Source of the DNA: Ypsolopha sequella
Taxonomy: Eukaryota > Arthropoda > Insecta > Lepidoptera > Ypsolophidae
Length of the DNA stretch: 64,000 nt
Assembly: GCA_934047225.1 (NCBI GenBank)
Contig: OW203988.1
Span: 6,048,229 to 6,112,228 of the forward strand
Reading direction: 5' to 3'
Shown: positions 52,693 through 64,000 of the stretch, in pieces
How positions within the stretch are numbered: position 1 is the first letter of the stretch
Layout: every line of letters starts with the position of its first letter
Made by a program: the position numbers and the translations under genes
Notes under the pieces: model-generated
The model's input: the letters and a program-made list of their open reading frames with translations, nothing else
What the model was told of the DNA's origin: nothing
Database searches by the model: none

Positions 52693-53837
52693 TGAATAAA
52701 AGTAGATGCATCTGTGCATAATAAAAATATATGATATGATATACCTACATAACCTTTGTGTATTTTGGCACGGAAAATAAGAGAAAATTATATCATAGAG
52801 TATAGAGACCTACACAGACACGAACAGTCCCAGTAAGGGTCTGTGTTGAAATAATTTTGAATATTATTACCAAAAAAAATTAGTTCTTGTAATAAATTTC
52901 ATCTGCACTTATATAGTAAAATCCGTAATAAACTCGAAAATAGTGCATAATGGCAATTTTCTTTACGAACGTCTTAAAAAATTATTTATAAGAACAGTTT
53001 TCTTAACATAATTCTTTTAAATAACTTTTTCTGCAATAAAAGTAATAGATATCATAATATTATTGTTTCAATACATATTATACATATTTCAGTGTATAAA
53101 AGTACAGTTACACGAATTGGAAGGCAAAGGGAACTTAGCCCATACAGCCATGTCTGAGGTTTTAATAGGGAATGGTTTGAATGATGTACATATTATATTT
53201 ATGACCAAACCCATGCGCTGTGGACTACAATTGATTTTGTGACCGCACCCTTGTGTCACGTGCGCGGTGAACTGCTAGATAGATTTTGTGCGTTATTTAT
53301 TAATTAAATATTTACTGATTTTTTGTTTGTTTAAAGTTTTACTCTGGGCAAAAATGTCTGACAGCATATAAAGAGCAACAAAAATGACGAAAAATCAAAA
53401 CGAACCGGCAAAATCAAGAAAAACTTACGCCAATTATTACCAAGATCTTATGGATCGGAAAATAGGTAGCTAACCTATTGCATGAGTGAAGATAAAGTAG
53501 TGTATGAAACTACACACAACTAGGTATTAAAACACTCGTGTATACGTTTTAATAACCTCTTAATGTGCCATTTTCATAAACTACTATTAACAAGGCTTCA
53601 TATAATATAAAAAGCGAACTAAACACCACTCACTCATTTATCATGCAATCTCCGGATCTATAACTTATCATTTGACATGCATTTTCCTATACTTTCGCGA
53701 AATTCAAATAATTCATGTATTAATAAAATATAATTAATATATCATTATAAATTCTGAAAATATAATTTTGTGTGATGAATGGGACGGCTTATCTATTAAA
53801 CTTTAAACTTTCGAGATTTTCACACATTATAGGTAAA

Positions 53838-54217
53838 AGATTCGGGTCTTAATCTCGTAAAAATACAATATACCTTACGGTTATGTGCTTGACGTTTCGA
53901 CGCCTATGTAGGCTTGTCGTGGTCACAAGCAAACTTGAACCACAAAATAGATACTACCCGAAGGCCGACTCGACGAACGGAGCAAAAACAGACGCACACA
54001 TGCATAGACACGTACGTACGATGATCTCGGCAGAATTTCGTGTTGGCATTCACCCGAATATCTCCGAGATCGTCGTACGTACGCGTCTATGTGTGCGTGC
54101 GCCTGTTTTCGCTATTTATGCGGAGTAAACATTCTGTTAGTGGTTATTTTGTGCTTGAACACTGAGAACATAACCGTTTAGATATGTTGTATGTTTACGC
54201 GATTAAGACCCGAATCT
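53838..54217. mobile_element. Long fold-back element in unit 1
   Basis: AGATTCGGGTCTTAATCTCG is inverted at the right end. An inner stem pairs GACACGTACGTACGATGATC with GATCGTCGTACGTACGCGTC. The 81-codon frame inside is an artefact of the stem. The duplicate is at 54834-55213. Confidence 0.8.
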
Positions 54218-54473
54218 TGTACTCATAAGGCTTATCTATTGTGTTATAATAGGGTCATTAAATCAGAACACCTGTTTACACAAAAAATGTAAATGGAGTA
54301 AAAGGTTTTAATACATTTTAACGAGTACTGGTGTTTGTTCATCACACCTGAACCCATTAGTGAATGTTTTCAAAATTAAAAATACTTTTACTATCTCGTA
54401 CATAACCCTGTGTGGGTTGTTGCAAATAAAAATGTTAGATAAAAATGAGGGCCTTTTTCTTACAATTCTCTTA

Positions 54474-54605
54474 GAGCCTATCCACACGAAGCGTTGCGTC
54501 AGCGCAACGCAAAGATTTTGACTTGAGATTGATTTGAATATTGCGTCTTTCTTTGTAAAAAATCTTTGCGTTGCGCCGACGCAACGCGCCGTGTGGACAG
54601 ACAAG
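54474..54605. mobile_element. GC-rich fold-back MITE in unit 1
   Basis: GAGCCTATCCACACG and GCGTTGCGTCAGCGCAACGC pair with the right arm. CTCTTA flanks both sides (54468-54473, 54606-54611). The duplicate is at 56624-56755. Confidence 0.75.
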
Positions 54606-55458
54606 CTCTTAGTTACTTCTAAATTTAATAATTAGATGTCTCAACATTCGTTGTTCACAGTTTAAAGATAAGCGTAAGTCGTGACTTACCGGTAGGTGCC
54701 TCTATTGTTCAAGGTACGTGCCTCTATAATTAATATATCATTATAAATTCTGAAAATATAATTTTGTGTGATGAATGGGACGGCTTATCTATTAAACTTT
54801 AAACTTTCGAGATTTTCACACATTATAGGTATAAGATTCGGGTCTTAATCTCGTAAAAATACAATATACCTTACGGTTATGTGCTTGACGTTTCGACGCC
54901 TATGTAGGCTTGTCGTGGTCACAAGCAAACTTGAACCACAAAATAGATACTACCCGAAGGCCGACTCGACGAACGGAGCAAAAACAGACGCACACATGCA
55001 TAGACACGTACGTACGATGATCTCGGCAGAATTTCGTGTTGGCATTCACCCGAATATCTCCGAGATCGTCGTACGTACGCGTCTATGTGTGCGTGCGCCT
55101 GTTTTCGCTATTTATGCGGAGTAAACATTCTGTTAGTGGTTATTTTGTGCTTGAACACTGAGAACATAACCGTTTAGATATGTTGTATGTTTACGCGATT
55201 AAGACCCGAATCTTGTACTCATAAGGCTTATCTATTGTGTTATAATAGGGTCATTAAATCAGAACACCTGTTTACACAAAAAATGTAAATGGAGTAAAAG
55301 GTTTTAATACATTTTAACGAGTAGGTACTGGTGTTTGTTCATCACACCTGAACCCATTAGTGAATGTTTTCAAAATTAAAAATACTTTTACTATCTCGTA
55401 CATAACCCTGTGTGGGTTGTTGCAAATAAAAATGTTAGATAAAAATGAGGGCCTTTTT

Positions 55459-56608
55459 TAACCGACTTCAAAAAGGAGGCGGTTCTCAATTCGACTGTAT
55501 TTTTTTTTTTTTTTTTTTTTTGGCGTTGTTACTCCATAACTCCGTCATTTCCCAACCGATTTGAACAGTTCTTTTTTTGTTTGAAAGAGTATACTTCCAG
55601 GTAGGTCCCATTTTGGGTTTGGTCATGATCTGATGAAGGTCTTCAGAGATAGGCGGTGGAACTCCTCAGAAAATGACAGCATATCTCTCAAAATTGAGGC
55701 AATCGCTATGTACTTGGGTGCTGATTACAAGGTATTACTTGAAAATCGACATTCTTCCACCTGACCTTCGATCCTGGCTTCATCAATATATTCACCATAG
55801 AACTCTTCAACGGATCAGAGCACATAACTCGAGATTGCGGCAATCACTGCGTTAGGGTGCTGATTCAAGGGTATTACTTGGAGATTATCAGAATACCCAC
55901 CTGACCTTCGATCCTGGCTTCATCACCATAGAACTCCTCAACCGATGACAGCACATAACTTTAGATTGCGGCAACCAGTTTGTGTTAGGGTGCTCATTGC
56001 AGGGCATTGCTGAAAATTGCCAGTGTACCCACCTGAATTTCGATCTTGGCTTCATCACCGTAGAACTCTTCAACGGATGACAGCACATAACTTGAGATTG
56101 CGGTAATCATGTTGTGTTAGGGTGCTGATAGCAGGAAGCTACTCAAACATGGCTACTTATACTCACTTGAACTTCGTTTCATATTAACACCACGTTTGCA
56201 AGAACTACCTATACCTCACAATTTAACCCAGCAACACTAAAAAATGTGAAATAAAATAAACTTTTAACAAAAAAATAGCAACCGACTTCAATAGTAACAG
56301 CAGTCATTCACTAAAAAGTTAATAATAATTCTATAAAGACCGATGGTACCGAAGCAACACTTTTGCCGACTTCTTTCTTCCTGAAACATTATGTTATCTA
56401 GAAGTCGGCGTATTTCCTACGATATAGCAACATAGAAACCAATATAAGAACGCCGACTTCTAGATAACATAACGTTTCAGGAAGAAAGAAGTCGGCAAAA
56501 GTGTTGCTTCGGTACCATCGGTCTTTATAGAATTATTATTAACTTTTTAGTGAATGACTGCTGTTACTATTGAAGTCGGTTGCTATTTTTTTGTTAAAAG
56601 TTTATTTT
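55459..56608. mobile_element. 1.15-kb insertion starting AACCGACTTCAA
   Basis: The left part carries ACCGACTTCAAAAAGGAGG, a common lepidopteran repeat head, and a T run. Next come about four copies of a roughly 125-bp tandem unit (55640-56120; CTCCTCAACGGATGACAG, CCACCTGACCTTCGATCC), then a long palindrome. The insertion target was a T run with no obvious duplication. The class is unknown; a Helitron-like or rolling-circle origin is possible. Confidence 0.7.
56253..56608. repeat. Palindrome with 158-bp arms and 40-base loop
   Basis: 56253-56410 pairs with 56451-56608 in exact register with no indel; by eye I find one mismatch (ACATTATG against ACGTTATG). The arms hold ACCGACTTCAATAGTAACAG and the motif GAAGTCGG twice. 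The loop is 56411-56450. Confidence 0.95.
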
Positions 56609-57814
56609 CTTACAATTCTCTTAGAGCCTATCCACACGAAGCGTTGCGTCAGCGCAACGCAAAGATTTTGACTTGAGATTGATTTGAATATTGCGTCTTT
56701 CTTTGTAAAAAATCTTTGCGTTGCGCCGACGCAACGCGCCGTGTGGACAGACAAGCTCTTAGTTACTTCTAAATTTAATAATTAGATGTCTCAACATTCG
56801 TTGTTCACAGTTTAAAGATAAGCGTAAGTCGTGACTTACCGGTAGGTGCCTCTATTGTTCAAGGTACGTGCCTCTATTATTCAATTGTTATCTAAAGTTA
56901 ACCCGAATTGGCTCAAATTATTTTTTCTAAACTATACTTCTTCAGTGCGGCCGAGGGCGCGCCGCGCCGTGAGTTAAATAAGGCTAGTAGCTTATATTTT
57001 CCAAGGATACCATACATACGGATGTTCACTATTTATTAAAGAATTGATTAATACCACAATTTATATTGCTCGGTAACAGTCAACAACAAATAATAAAATT
57101 ATAGTACTGTGGCACGCGATATCGGCTCCTTATCGTGATACTACAGAGTGAACAATGTGTCCCCTTAATTGTCAACAACCGCTTCGAACCGGTTATCGAA
57201 ATTGACAGTTGTTTGATGGATGATATTTTGATGATCACCCGAAAATGCATGTTGTTGAAAGTGCCCGTCGTCGGCGTTATTTATAGCCTTGTAATTTAAT
57301 ATCGTACATTTTCAATTTTTATTAAGCACAGTATTTTTTTTTACTTATAAGTATATAAATTATCCTTTAAAATAATTATTTCAGGTTATAACTTTGAGAC
57401 TGTAAGGTGTTTTCTGCTTCAATGTGGCATTAGATGTAAGAAACATAGTACCATTGTATTTTGCTATTGACGTGTAACAATTTAAAATACAAATGTAGGA
57501 TATAAAGATAACGGGGTTTATTTATGGTCAAAATTTCGTTTCATAAATGGTTTAACTTTAGTAAAATCCTCAGAAATCATAGTGTTCCAAAAATGGTGGA
57601 CCGGTCCGGTAAGTGAATGAATGAATGAATTATTTATTTACCAGAAAAATAACAAGTTTTGTTTACAAAAACTGAAGCCAAACTGCGCAGCAGTTACATG
57701 TCTATAAATATATCTAGTTGACAGGTTCTAGTTCTATAGGTAGTATAGAGGTAACTAATAAACCTAATAATGTATGTTTTTATCTTCAATACTACAGCAT
57801 AGTTTTTATAAATC

Positions 57815-58285
57815 CCACTTATATTATAAATGCGAAAGTTTGGATGGATGTATATTACTCGTTCACGCCGTAACTACTGAACCAATTGGGCTGAAACTTT
57901 GCACAAATGTAGTTCTAGACCTGGAATAGGACATAGGCTACTCTTTATCCCATAAATCAGTTCCCATGGGAACAAGAAATAGTGTCGTTCAGAGAGGCGG
58001 CTTGGCCTTCAGCCTTGCCAAATTAGGGGATTAAATAATTCATCAAAGACCGCCAAAGAGACATTAGCAGAGGATTAAAATTCAGATAACAAAAAATAGT
58101 GTCGATCAGAAAAGCGGCTCGGCCAAAGACACTTTACATGGGCATCAAATTAGAGATGATGAAAATCCGAAACACTCCATATCTCCAAACCAGAGCCAGG
58201 TCAACTACGTACTAAAAAATTATGAGCTAAAAATTTTTACAGATTCGTTACGACTTTACAAAAACTTAATCAACGCGGGCGAAGT
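57815..58285 (+). mobile_element. Lep1-like Helitron, 3' end lost
   Basis: Begins ATTATAAATGCGAAAGTTTG and follows the copy at 3520 through ACTACTGAACCAATTGGGCT to CAACGCGGGCGAAG, stopping before the CTAG terminus. Confidence 0.65.
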
Positions 58286-58832
58286 GAATTATTATTATTA
58301 TTTATGGATTTGTGTAAAGTGAAGCAAGCAAAATTTTTTTTTTTAAATATCTGCGACGCACGAAGGTTGCCGTGAACGGTGCAAACTAGCTTACTATCGA
58401 CGCGTATCGCAATTGTGGCAGAAATCTTCAGAAATCAACTCGATTATGTTTGTGTGATTCCAGTTTTAGTCGTTTCTAATTATTTTGGCCTGCCTTTTTC
58501 AGGTTAGTTTGTATTGAAAAAACTAGGATAACCGTTAATTATGTTTGCAAGTTACATTTAAGCCTTATTTTGAGAACTGATTTAAATTGTTTTCTCATCT
58601 AAACGAAATTTGTTCTACAAATGTTTTTGCATACCCAAGGTAAGTAGATAGCCCAGGTTTCATACTAAAACCTTCAAACCCCTTTGCCAAATAAATGTTT
58701 GCTCCCCATACAAACGGACTGAAGTGTGTGTTTGACCAAGTACTGAGACACTTACGTATAAAATAAAGAAACATTAGGTGAAGTTAGAGCCTTACTTTGA
58801 CTGCATAAATAAATATATATTTGAATACTTAA

Positions 58833-59234
58833 GGCGATATGTAAAAGTTTTAGCGTCCCTGTTACTCCATATGCGAAAAAACCCTGAGTGCGAGAGGGAC
58901 GGATTCGTGGTAAAGTAGCAAAAAGTCAGTTTTTTATAAATATAAAATATACTAAAGTTGCTATAAAAATTTCGTTTAGCCAGGTCTTAGATACCGTTAA
59001 AACCCATGTAATAAAATATAATTGTGGTCCATATGTCATTCTAAATTGTCAATCCAGGAGAATTTCATTTCAATAAATATTTCTATCGAGCCGAATTTAT
59101 TCAATCGCGTTTCTGTTTTAACAGATCCCTAGAAAAAGATACCAAAAATAATATACTATTTTATCAAAATAAAACATTATTTACTGAAGTAAATATGCAA
59201 GTTCATAAAATGTCGATTTTTTTTCCGTAGCGCC
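58833..59234. mobile_element. TTAA-flanked element (GGCGATATG family), complete
   Basis: TTAA at 58829-58832 and 59235-59238. Inverted termini are GGCGATATG and GGCGCTACG. The interior is shared with 45805-46225. Non-coding. Confidence 0.85.
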
Positions 59235-60424
59235 TTAAACGCGACATTAATAACGCGTGGAGACATCAATAGAAGACAGACAAGGTTTCGTCGGAGAATT
59301 CCTATTAGAAGAGCAGCTGCTTGACTAGTAATAGGTAGTTTACAAGGGCCCATTTCTTTCACACCATAGACAACGATGTAGTTATGGTTACCGCGCAAAC
59401 TTGATTATCAAATTTTTTAAAGTTTGTTTCGTAAATTTTGCAACCATATGTAACAGGTCTTTATATATGAAATTGCCGAAATTTTCTCACAGATTCATGG
59501 GTTCATAGTTCCTGTAATTCAATAGCTATTTCCATTATTTGTTTTTTGTTTGAAAGTTGATTTCAAGATGTTACATCTACGTATTACATTTTGTTTTGTT
59601 GTCAGTTTGATAACCAACATTAAAATTTCAAAAACAGTTCGTCCTAAATACCGCCCATTTCCGTGATAAGATACGTAATAATTTTTTACAGCTGACAGTT
59701 TTCAAAAATTAAATTAATTTTGTTATTAGCTTAATGTTGTGTCATTCATACACAAAAGAAATTGCACAATTTGGATTCGTTATTCATAAAAAAAAAAAAA
59801 AACAAAAATGTTAGTACTGAAAATTGAGTTTCCTTCAAATTCTCTATAGAAAACGGCAATTTCATATGTAAAGACCTAATATAACTAAAAATTTTGGTTA
59901 TACAGTAGTTCGCCACGAACGGTGAACTTGCGATTCGATCTTGACCGATTTGGCTCATGTTTAAACATAAAAAATATTTTGTCTTATTTACTCGCCTACC
60001 AAATTTCATGACGTTCCGATCAACGATACATACAAACGCCGGATTGTTTAAGTAGACTCGGAGAACTTCGTTCGCTTCGCTCACTCGATCAATAAATTAA
60101 AAGCAGCAACCTCGAATATACAAATTTGACTATAAAACTAAAAGAAATAAATTGAAAACTGATTCAGAAGTTGCGTATTGGTAGTAATTATAAAACTCCA
60201 GATGAAAAAGATGGGAAGTTTTTTGCTTCTCCTGAAAACCTGGAAAAACCGACATATGAGGTTGAGAAAGTAAGACGACGATATCATGGTATCACAATAC
60301 AGTAAAAATTTACTCTGGTAGTAGGTACTATTTAAATAATGCTCGTAGGAATCTTCGCCAAAGGTAGCATTTCCGCTTTCTATACAATCCATGACAGATT
60401 ATTCACTTCCGGTCGCCTATATAC

Positions 60425-60540
60425 GCGACATATAGACCCTGCGTTCCGAAATAGAATTATATCGCTAAAATCGATTACGAAAGTATGAAGTGAATGGCTT
60501 ATGATCCATTGTAATTCTATTACGGACCGCAGGGATTGTG
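60425..60540. mobile_element. Small fold-back element
   Basis: CCCTGCGTTCCGAAATAGAATTA at the left pairs with the inverse at about 60512-60535; the stem is roughly 23 bp. Confidence 0.6.
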
Positions 60541-60599
60541 TACAATAAAGTGTATTCATTCATTCAGTGTAGTAAAAGTTATTGATTAAATATTTTGCT

Positions 60600-62200
60600 T
60601 TACCGAATGATTAGTCTCGTTGCAGAACTGACAGTCATCATGGAAAGGTATTCAATGCGTTTTGCGTGTTCCTCTCATTTATTTGGCTTTAAAATCTAAA
60701 TTATCCACCGGTCGACCATCACGACTGCCAAATGCAAGCTAATTTTATATCCTTTGCCAAAAAATGTTCAATTAGTTTACATATGTGGCTCAGTAACGGC
60801 TATTTATTTGTTTTATTTTTAAAAGCACGCCGCTTTGTTCGAGTACTGTTCTTCGACTTCGATATTTTTCTTTGTTTGGGTGATGTAAATAAAAGATAAT
60901 ATTCTCCAAAATAAAAATGTGATAGAAACTATTAAGTAGATTAAACTAGAATAAACGAGGTAATAGACTATACGAGACACGTAGATATATTTCTTCATTA
61001 TGACATAAATGCGTGATGTCTTGTATTTTTTATCCCTTTAATTAATTTTAGTATTAGTAAGCTAACTTTGTAAAAGTAAAACATGAAAAAGAAATGACAT
61101 GATCCTGCCAAATTTCTTGCCCTTCTTCTTAGCAAGACCAATCGAATGGGCGAAGTTAGGGATAATATTTTTTTATTTAGCGTACTTATTTATTTTGTTG
61201 CATATATTGAAAATGAAAAGAAAATGAAAAATTATTTATTTCCTTATCTTACTTCATTAAATAAACTGAGTTTGAGTTCTCCTATTGGGTATGAAAATAC
61301 CTGTAACAGGAGTCCCCGCTCTCCTATTATTAAAATACAAAATTAAGTGATAAACAAAACTATTATTTACAGAGGTGACTAACAAATTATTATAAATATA
61401 AAAAAGAAAAGAAAAGTTTAGTATATACATACTTAAGCTGAATTTGTAAGTGAGGGTGGGTATGTGTGTGTATGTGGGATGTGTGTATGTGAGGGTGTGT
61501 GACTATGTGTGCATATGTACACTTTATGCAATTTTGGAATAAGTATAAGTTTGTAGGTTAAGTTTGTTAATTATGATGACTATTATATATTGCATTACAT
61601 CTCTTTCTATATTTTTATATTTGTAAGGTTTACTCTTATAAAAAAATCAAACTGTTTTTCCCCGTATTAAAATTCATATGTTATTTTTTTATTTTACATT
61701 ACAACCGAATTTTAATAATAATAAGTGTATTAAATGTACCTATATTACATAAACAAATATACTTCATTTCAAATTTATTTAATTTCATTTATTTTCTAAT
61801 GTAGCTGTTAATAATATATTAAAACAATAAAAAACATTTTCACTAGGTATATTTCGGTACGGGGCCGTCAACGAAACTTGAAAAAAACAAATTATATATT
61901 TATTCAAAATTCATTTAATTTCATATTTCATTTCTTTGTTAGTTTGTTGTGCAGTAGAAACCGCCATTTAAATTAATTTCCGCGCACGTTTTGGTCTCGT
62001 GATGTGCTTGCGCACGATGCGGGCGAATTCTTTGTTTTGTTATTTGTAGTGTAGTGACATAAATGACAAAGATAAGCCACTTGTTCTATATTGATCCTTT
62101 ACAGAAGGTCAGTTTCACGTAAATTTCAGGAGTATGTATAACATATAATAATAACTACATTTTATATATGTATTTTTATTTAAAGCAGCAAAGATAAGCG
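60600..62200. other. Gene-free stretch
   Basis: AT-rich with only short frames. A TGTG/TATG-rich simple stretch lies at 61450-61520. No splice-bounded coding segment or known element seen. Confidence 0.5.
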
Positions 62201-62223
62201 AGTGCAATAAATATATAATTTAA

Positions 62224-62639
62224 GGCGATATGCGAAAAAAATACGGGTGTTTCTCTTCTGTGTATTTCATGAAATACACGGAAAACTTTAATAAATTTTC
62301 GGTATATGCATTTTGACTATATAATCTAGGGTTTTGAAATTGGAAAACATGTTTGGATAAATTTTCCTCGATAGAAATAATTGTTGAAATGAGGTCTTCA
62401 AACACACTTTTTCTCCTCGTTTGACGAATAGGAACCATATACAGGACTCAAACATATTTTATGAGGTGTGTTTTAACAATATCTAGAGATTTTATATTTG
62501 AACTTTTGCTAGCTATTTTAGTTTTTTTAATAAAAATATAAAACCAATCTTTTTCCCTTTTGCCCTCAATCCGCCCCTCTCGCACTGCGCGATTTTTCGC
62601 TTGGAGTGACAGTGACAAAAATAAAATTCGTATAGCCTC
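62224..62639 (+). mobile_element. TTAA-flanked element, complete reference copy
   Basis: TTAA at 62220-62223 and 62640-62643. Same family as the interrupted copy at 48310-48974 and without its insertion. Confidence 0.85.
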
Positions 62640-62899
62640 TTAAAGACTTTAGATCTTATTTACGGTATTCCACTTCTATATAAATACATAAATATACCTA
62701 CATTAGGATCTCATAGGAGCTTTTACGTAATCGCCAGTATTTTATGGCCAGGTACGGCCAAAACAAACATCTAAAACCACCCACCCATCTCATTATAAAG
62801 CAAATCATATTGCAAAATAGGATAAGTCTATAAGATCAAGTAGGTAATTTATATGAGTTCTTATTACCTTTGCTGGATTTAGTTTTTGTTAGATAATAA

Positions 62900-63043
62900 A
62901 GCCGATTCTGAAGCCTTTATTTTAGTTTTAGTGCTGTCAAAACTAAATTTTCTTCGATACAAAATAGTACTTAAAAGAGTTAGGATTAGAAGCTAATTTT
63001 CTTTGGAAAATTTCAAGCTTTGACAGCACTAAAATTGGCTTTA
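62900..63043. mobile_element. Fold-back MITE (CCGATTCTGAA family), copy 3
   Basis: AAGCCGATTCTGAAGCC with GTGCTGTCAAAACTAA inside. The right end is shortened. Confidence 0.65.
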
Positions 63044-63069
63044 TTATGTATGTGTGTCAGGGCTTACAT

Positions 63070-63365
63070 TTTGTTAACCTGGACAGCTATTCTGGCATTA
63101 TTTTTCGCTCGCAATATCGATCATTAGACTTTTGTTTATGGTGGCGTGCGTGATAAATAACATGCCATGTAAATTTGATTGTGTGATAAAGAATCACTTA
63201 GGTTTATAATCGTGAAAATAGATTTCTTAGAAAAAGTATTTTTACTTGGCACTCTAATTTATATGGCATGGTATTTATCACGCCACCATAAACAAAGTCG
63301 AATGATTTATATTTCGAGTGAAAAATAATGCTAGAATAGCCATCCTGCTTTACCAAAATGATTCG
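63070..63365. mobile_element. Fold-back element with about 80-bp arms
   Basis: CTATTCTGGCATTATTTTTC and GTTTATGGTGGCGTG at the left pair with their inverses at 63270-63345. The middle is unpaired. Confidence 0.75.
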
Positions 63366-63686
63366 CTCGCTAGTATTGGGCAGTCTGTATTATTTAAAAG
63401 TATTTTAAGTTGTTTATCAATTCCATTTACTTTGAGTATATAAATAAAAAAGTTATTATTTTTTATTATTTAATATTTATTATACCCATTAACCAAAATA
63501 AAAAAAACTATAAAAAGTATGTACTACATAATCTACATATAATATTTATTTAACTAAATTGAATTTATGTATCAATGCAACGCCACAATGAATACACCTT
63601 GCTCTAACTAATCCATCTATGTGTATGTTTCAATAAAAATTGCTATATTTAAATATTTATAAAGAAAATCCGAATGGTTACATATA

Positions 63687-64000
63687 GTAGTTTATGCTAG
63701 AAGGGTGCAAAGGAATAAATTACGAGGACGATTTAAAAACACGAGCGTAGCGAGTGTTTTAAACGTAACCGAGTAATTTATTGCTCTTACGCCCGTATAT
63801 CATACTACGTTTTTCAATGCATAGTGTGAGGAAATAAAACAAATATAATTTTGTGAACTTTAAATTATAATTGGCTCAAAAGGACTGTATCCAGAGTCGT
63901 TAAACACTGGGAAAAAAAGTATAACGTCTATGGTACACAGGAAAGGCTGCAGGTTAGCCAACCATTGTAAATAAATTTAAAAAAATAATAATAATAAAGC
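63687..64000 (+). repeat. Dispersed repeat, copy 2 (reaches window edge)
   Basis: Direct copy of 51766-52082, about 11.9 kb away, differing by scattered single bases. Confidence 0.85.

Larger units (their letters stand above)
53729..54724 (+). repeat. Tandem duplication, unit 1 (996 bp)
   Basis: Repeated directly at 54725 with very few differences: one A/T change in the ATAGGTAAAAG stretch and a 4-bp GGTA gain in unit 2. It contains two fold-back elements (53838-54217, 54474-54605). Unit 1 is uninterrupted. Confidence 0.95.
54725..56875 (+). repeat. Tandem duplication, unit 2, with a 1.15-kb insertion
   Basis: Same order as unit 1, but the sequence GGGCCTTTTT|CTTACAATTC of unit 1 (54449-54468) is split here: GGGCCTTTTTT at 55449 and CTTACAATTC at 56609. 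The coordinate offset rises from 1000 to 2150, so the insertion is 1150 bp. Confidence 0.93.

Noticed and set aside
53883..54128. Conserved 81-codon gene present twice (also 54879-55124)
   Set aside because: Both copies lie inside a fold-back stem and are identical because of the recent tandem duplication, not through selection.

Overview
This is a eukaryotic nuclear window, almost certainly from a moth or butterfly. It is AT-rich, its genes are split by spliceosomal introns with clear GT/AG borders, and it is packed with transposon families typical of Lepidoptera (Lep1-like Helitron ends, tRNA-headed SINEs, TA- and TTAA-flanked fold-back MITEs, 5'-truncated LINEs). I see no operons, bacterial genes or CRISPR array.

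Three host genes can be supported. (1) On the minus strand, about 0.3-8.8 kb: the first six coding exons of an aminoacylase-1-like M20 zinc peptidase. The gene runs off the left edge, and all active-site residues in the visible part are present. (2) On the plus strand, 13.8-14.4 kb: a complete, intronless 204-residue V-ATPase proteolipid subunit c''-like protein, probably an old retrocopy. (3) On the minus strand, 17.0-33.3 kb: nine exons of a facilitated trehalose transporter (Tret1-like) of the sugar-porter family. Every intron phase joins correctly, and only the first coding exon with the start codon is missing. Two short exon-like segments (10.7-10.9 kb and 46.5-46.6 kb) are unidentified.

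From 33.3 kb to the right edge I recognise no host gene apart from the 46.5 kb segment. This part is layered repeats: a truncated minus-strand LINE (33.9-34.9 kb), TTAA-flanked elements, and a 2.64-kb DD41D Tc1/mariner-type transposon with about 0.5-kb inverted repeats and a nearly intact transposase (42.0-44.6 kb). There is also a LINE reverse transcriptase split by a MITE that is itself split by another MITE (47.0-47.6 kb), and a 1-kb tandem duplication whose second copy took a 1.15-kb insertion carrying a near-perfect 158-bp-arm palindrome (53.7-56.9 kb).

The least ordinary features are two minisatellites. One (4.1-4.8 kb) repeats a 29-bp unit carrying the octamer TATCGATA about 22 times; this is the Drosophila DREF/DRE site. 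The other (11.56-12.67 kb) is about 42 copies of a 26-bp unit amplified from the tRNA-like head of a SINE, so each unit carries an RNA polymerase III A-box. Several insertions have an uninterrupted relative elsewhere in the window, which fixes their ends without outside data.
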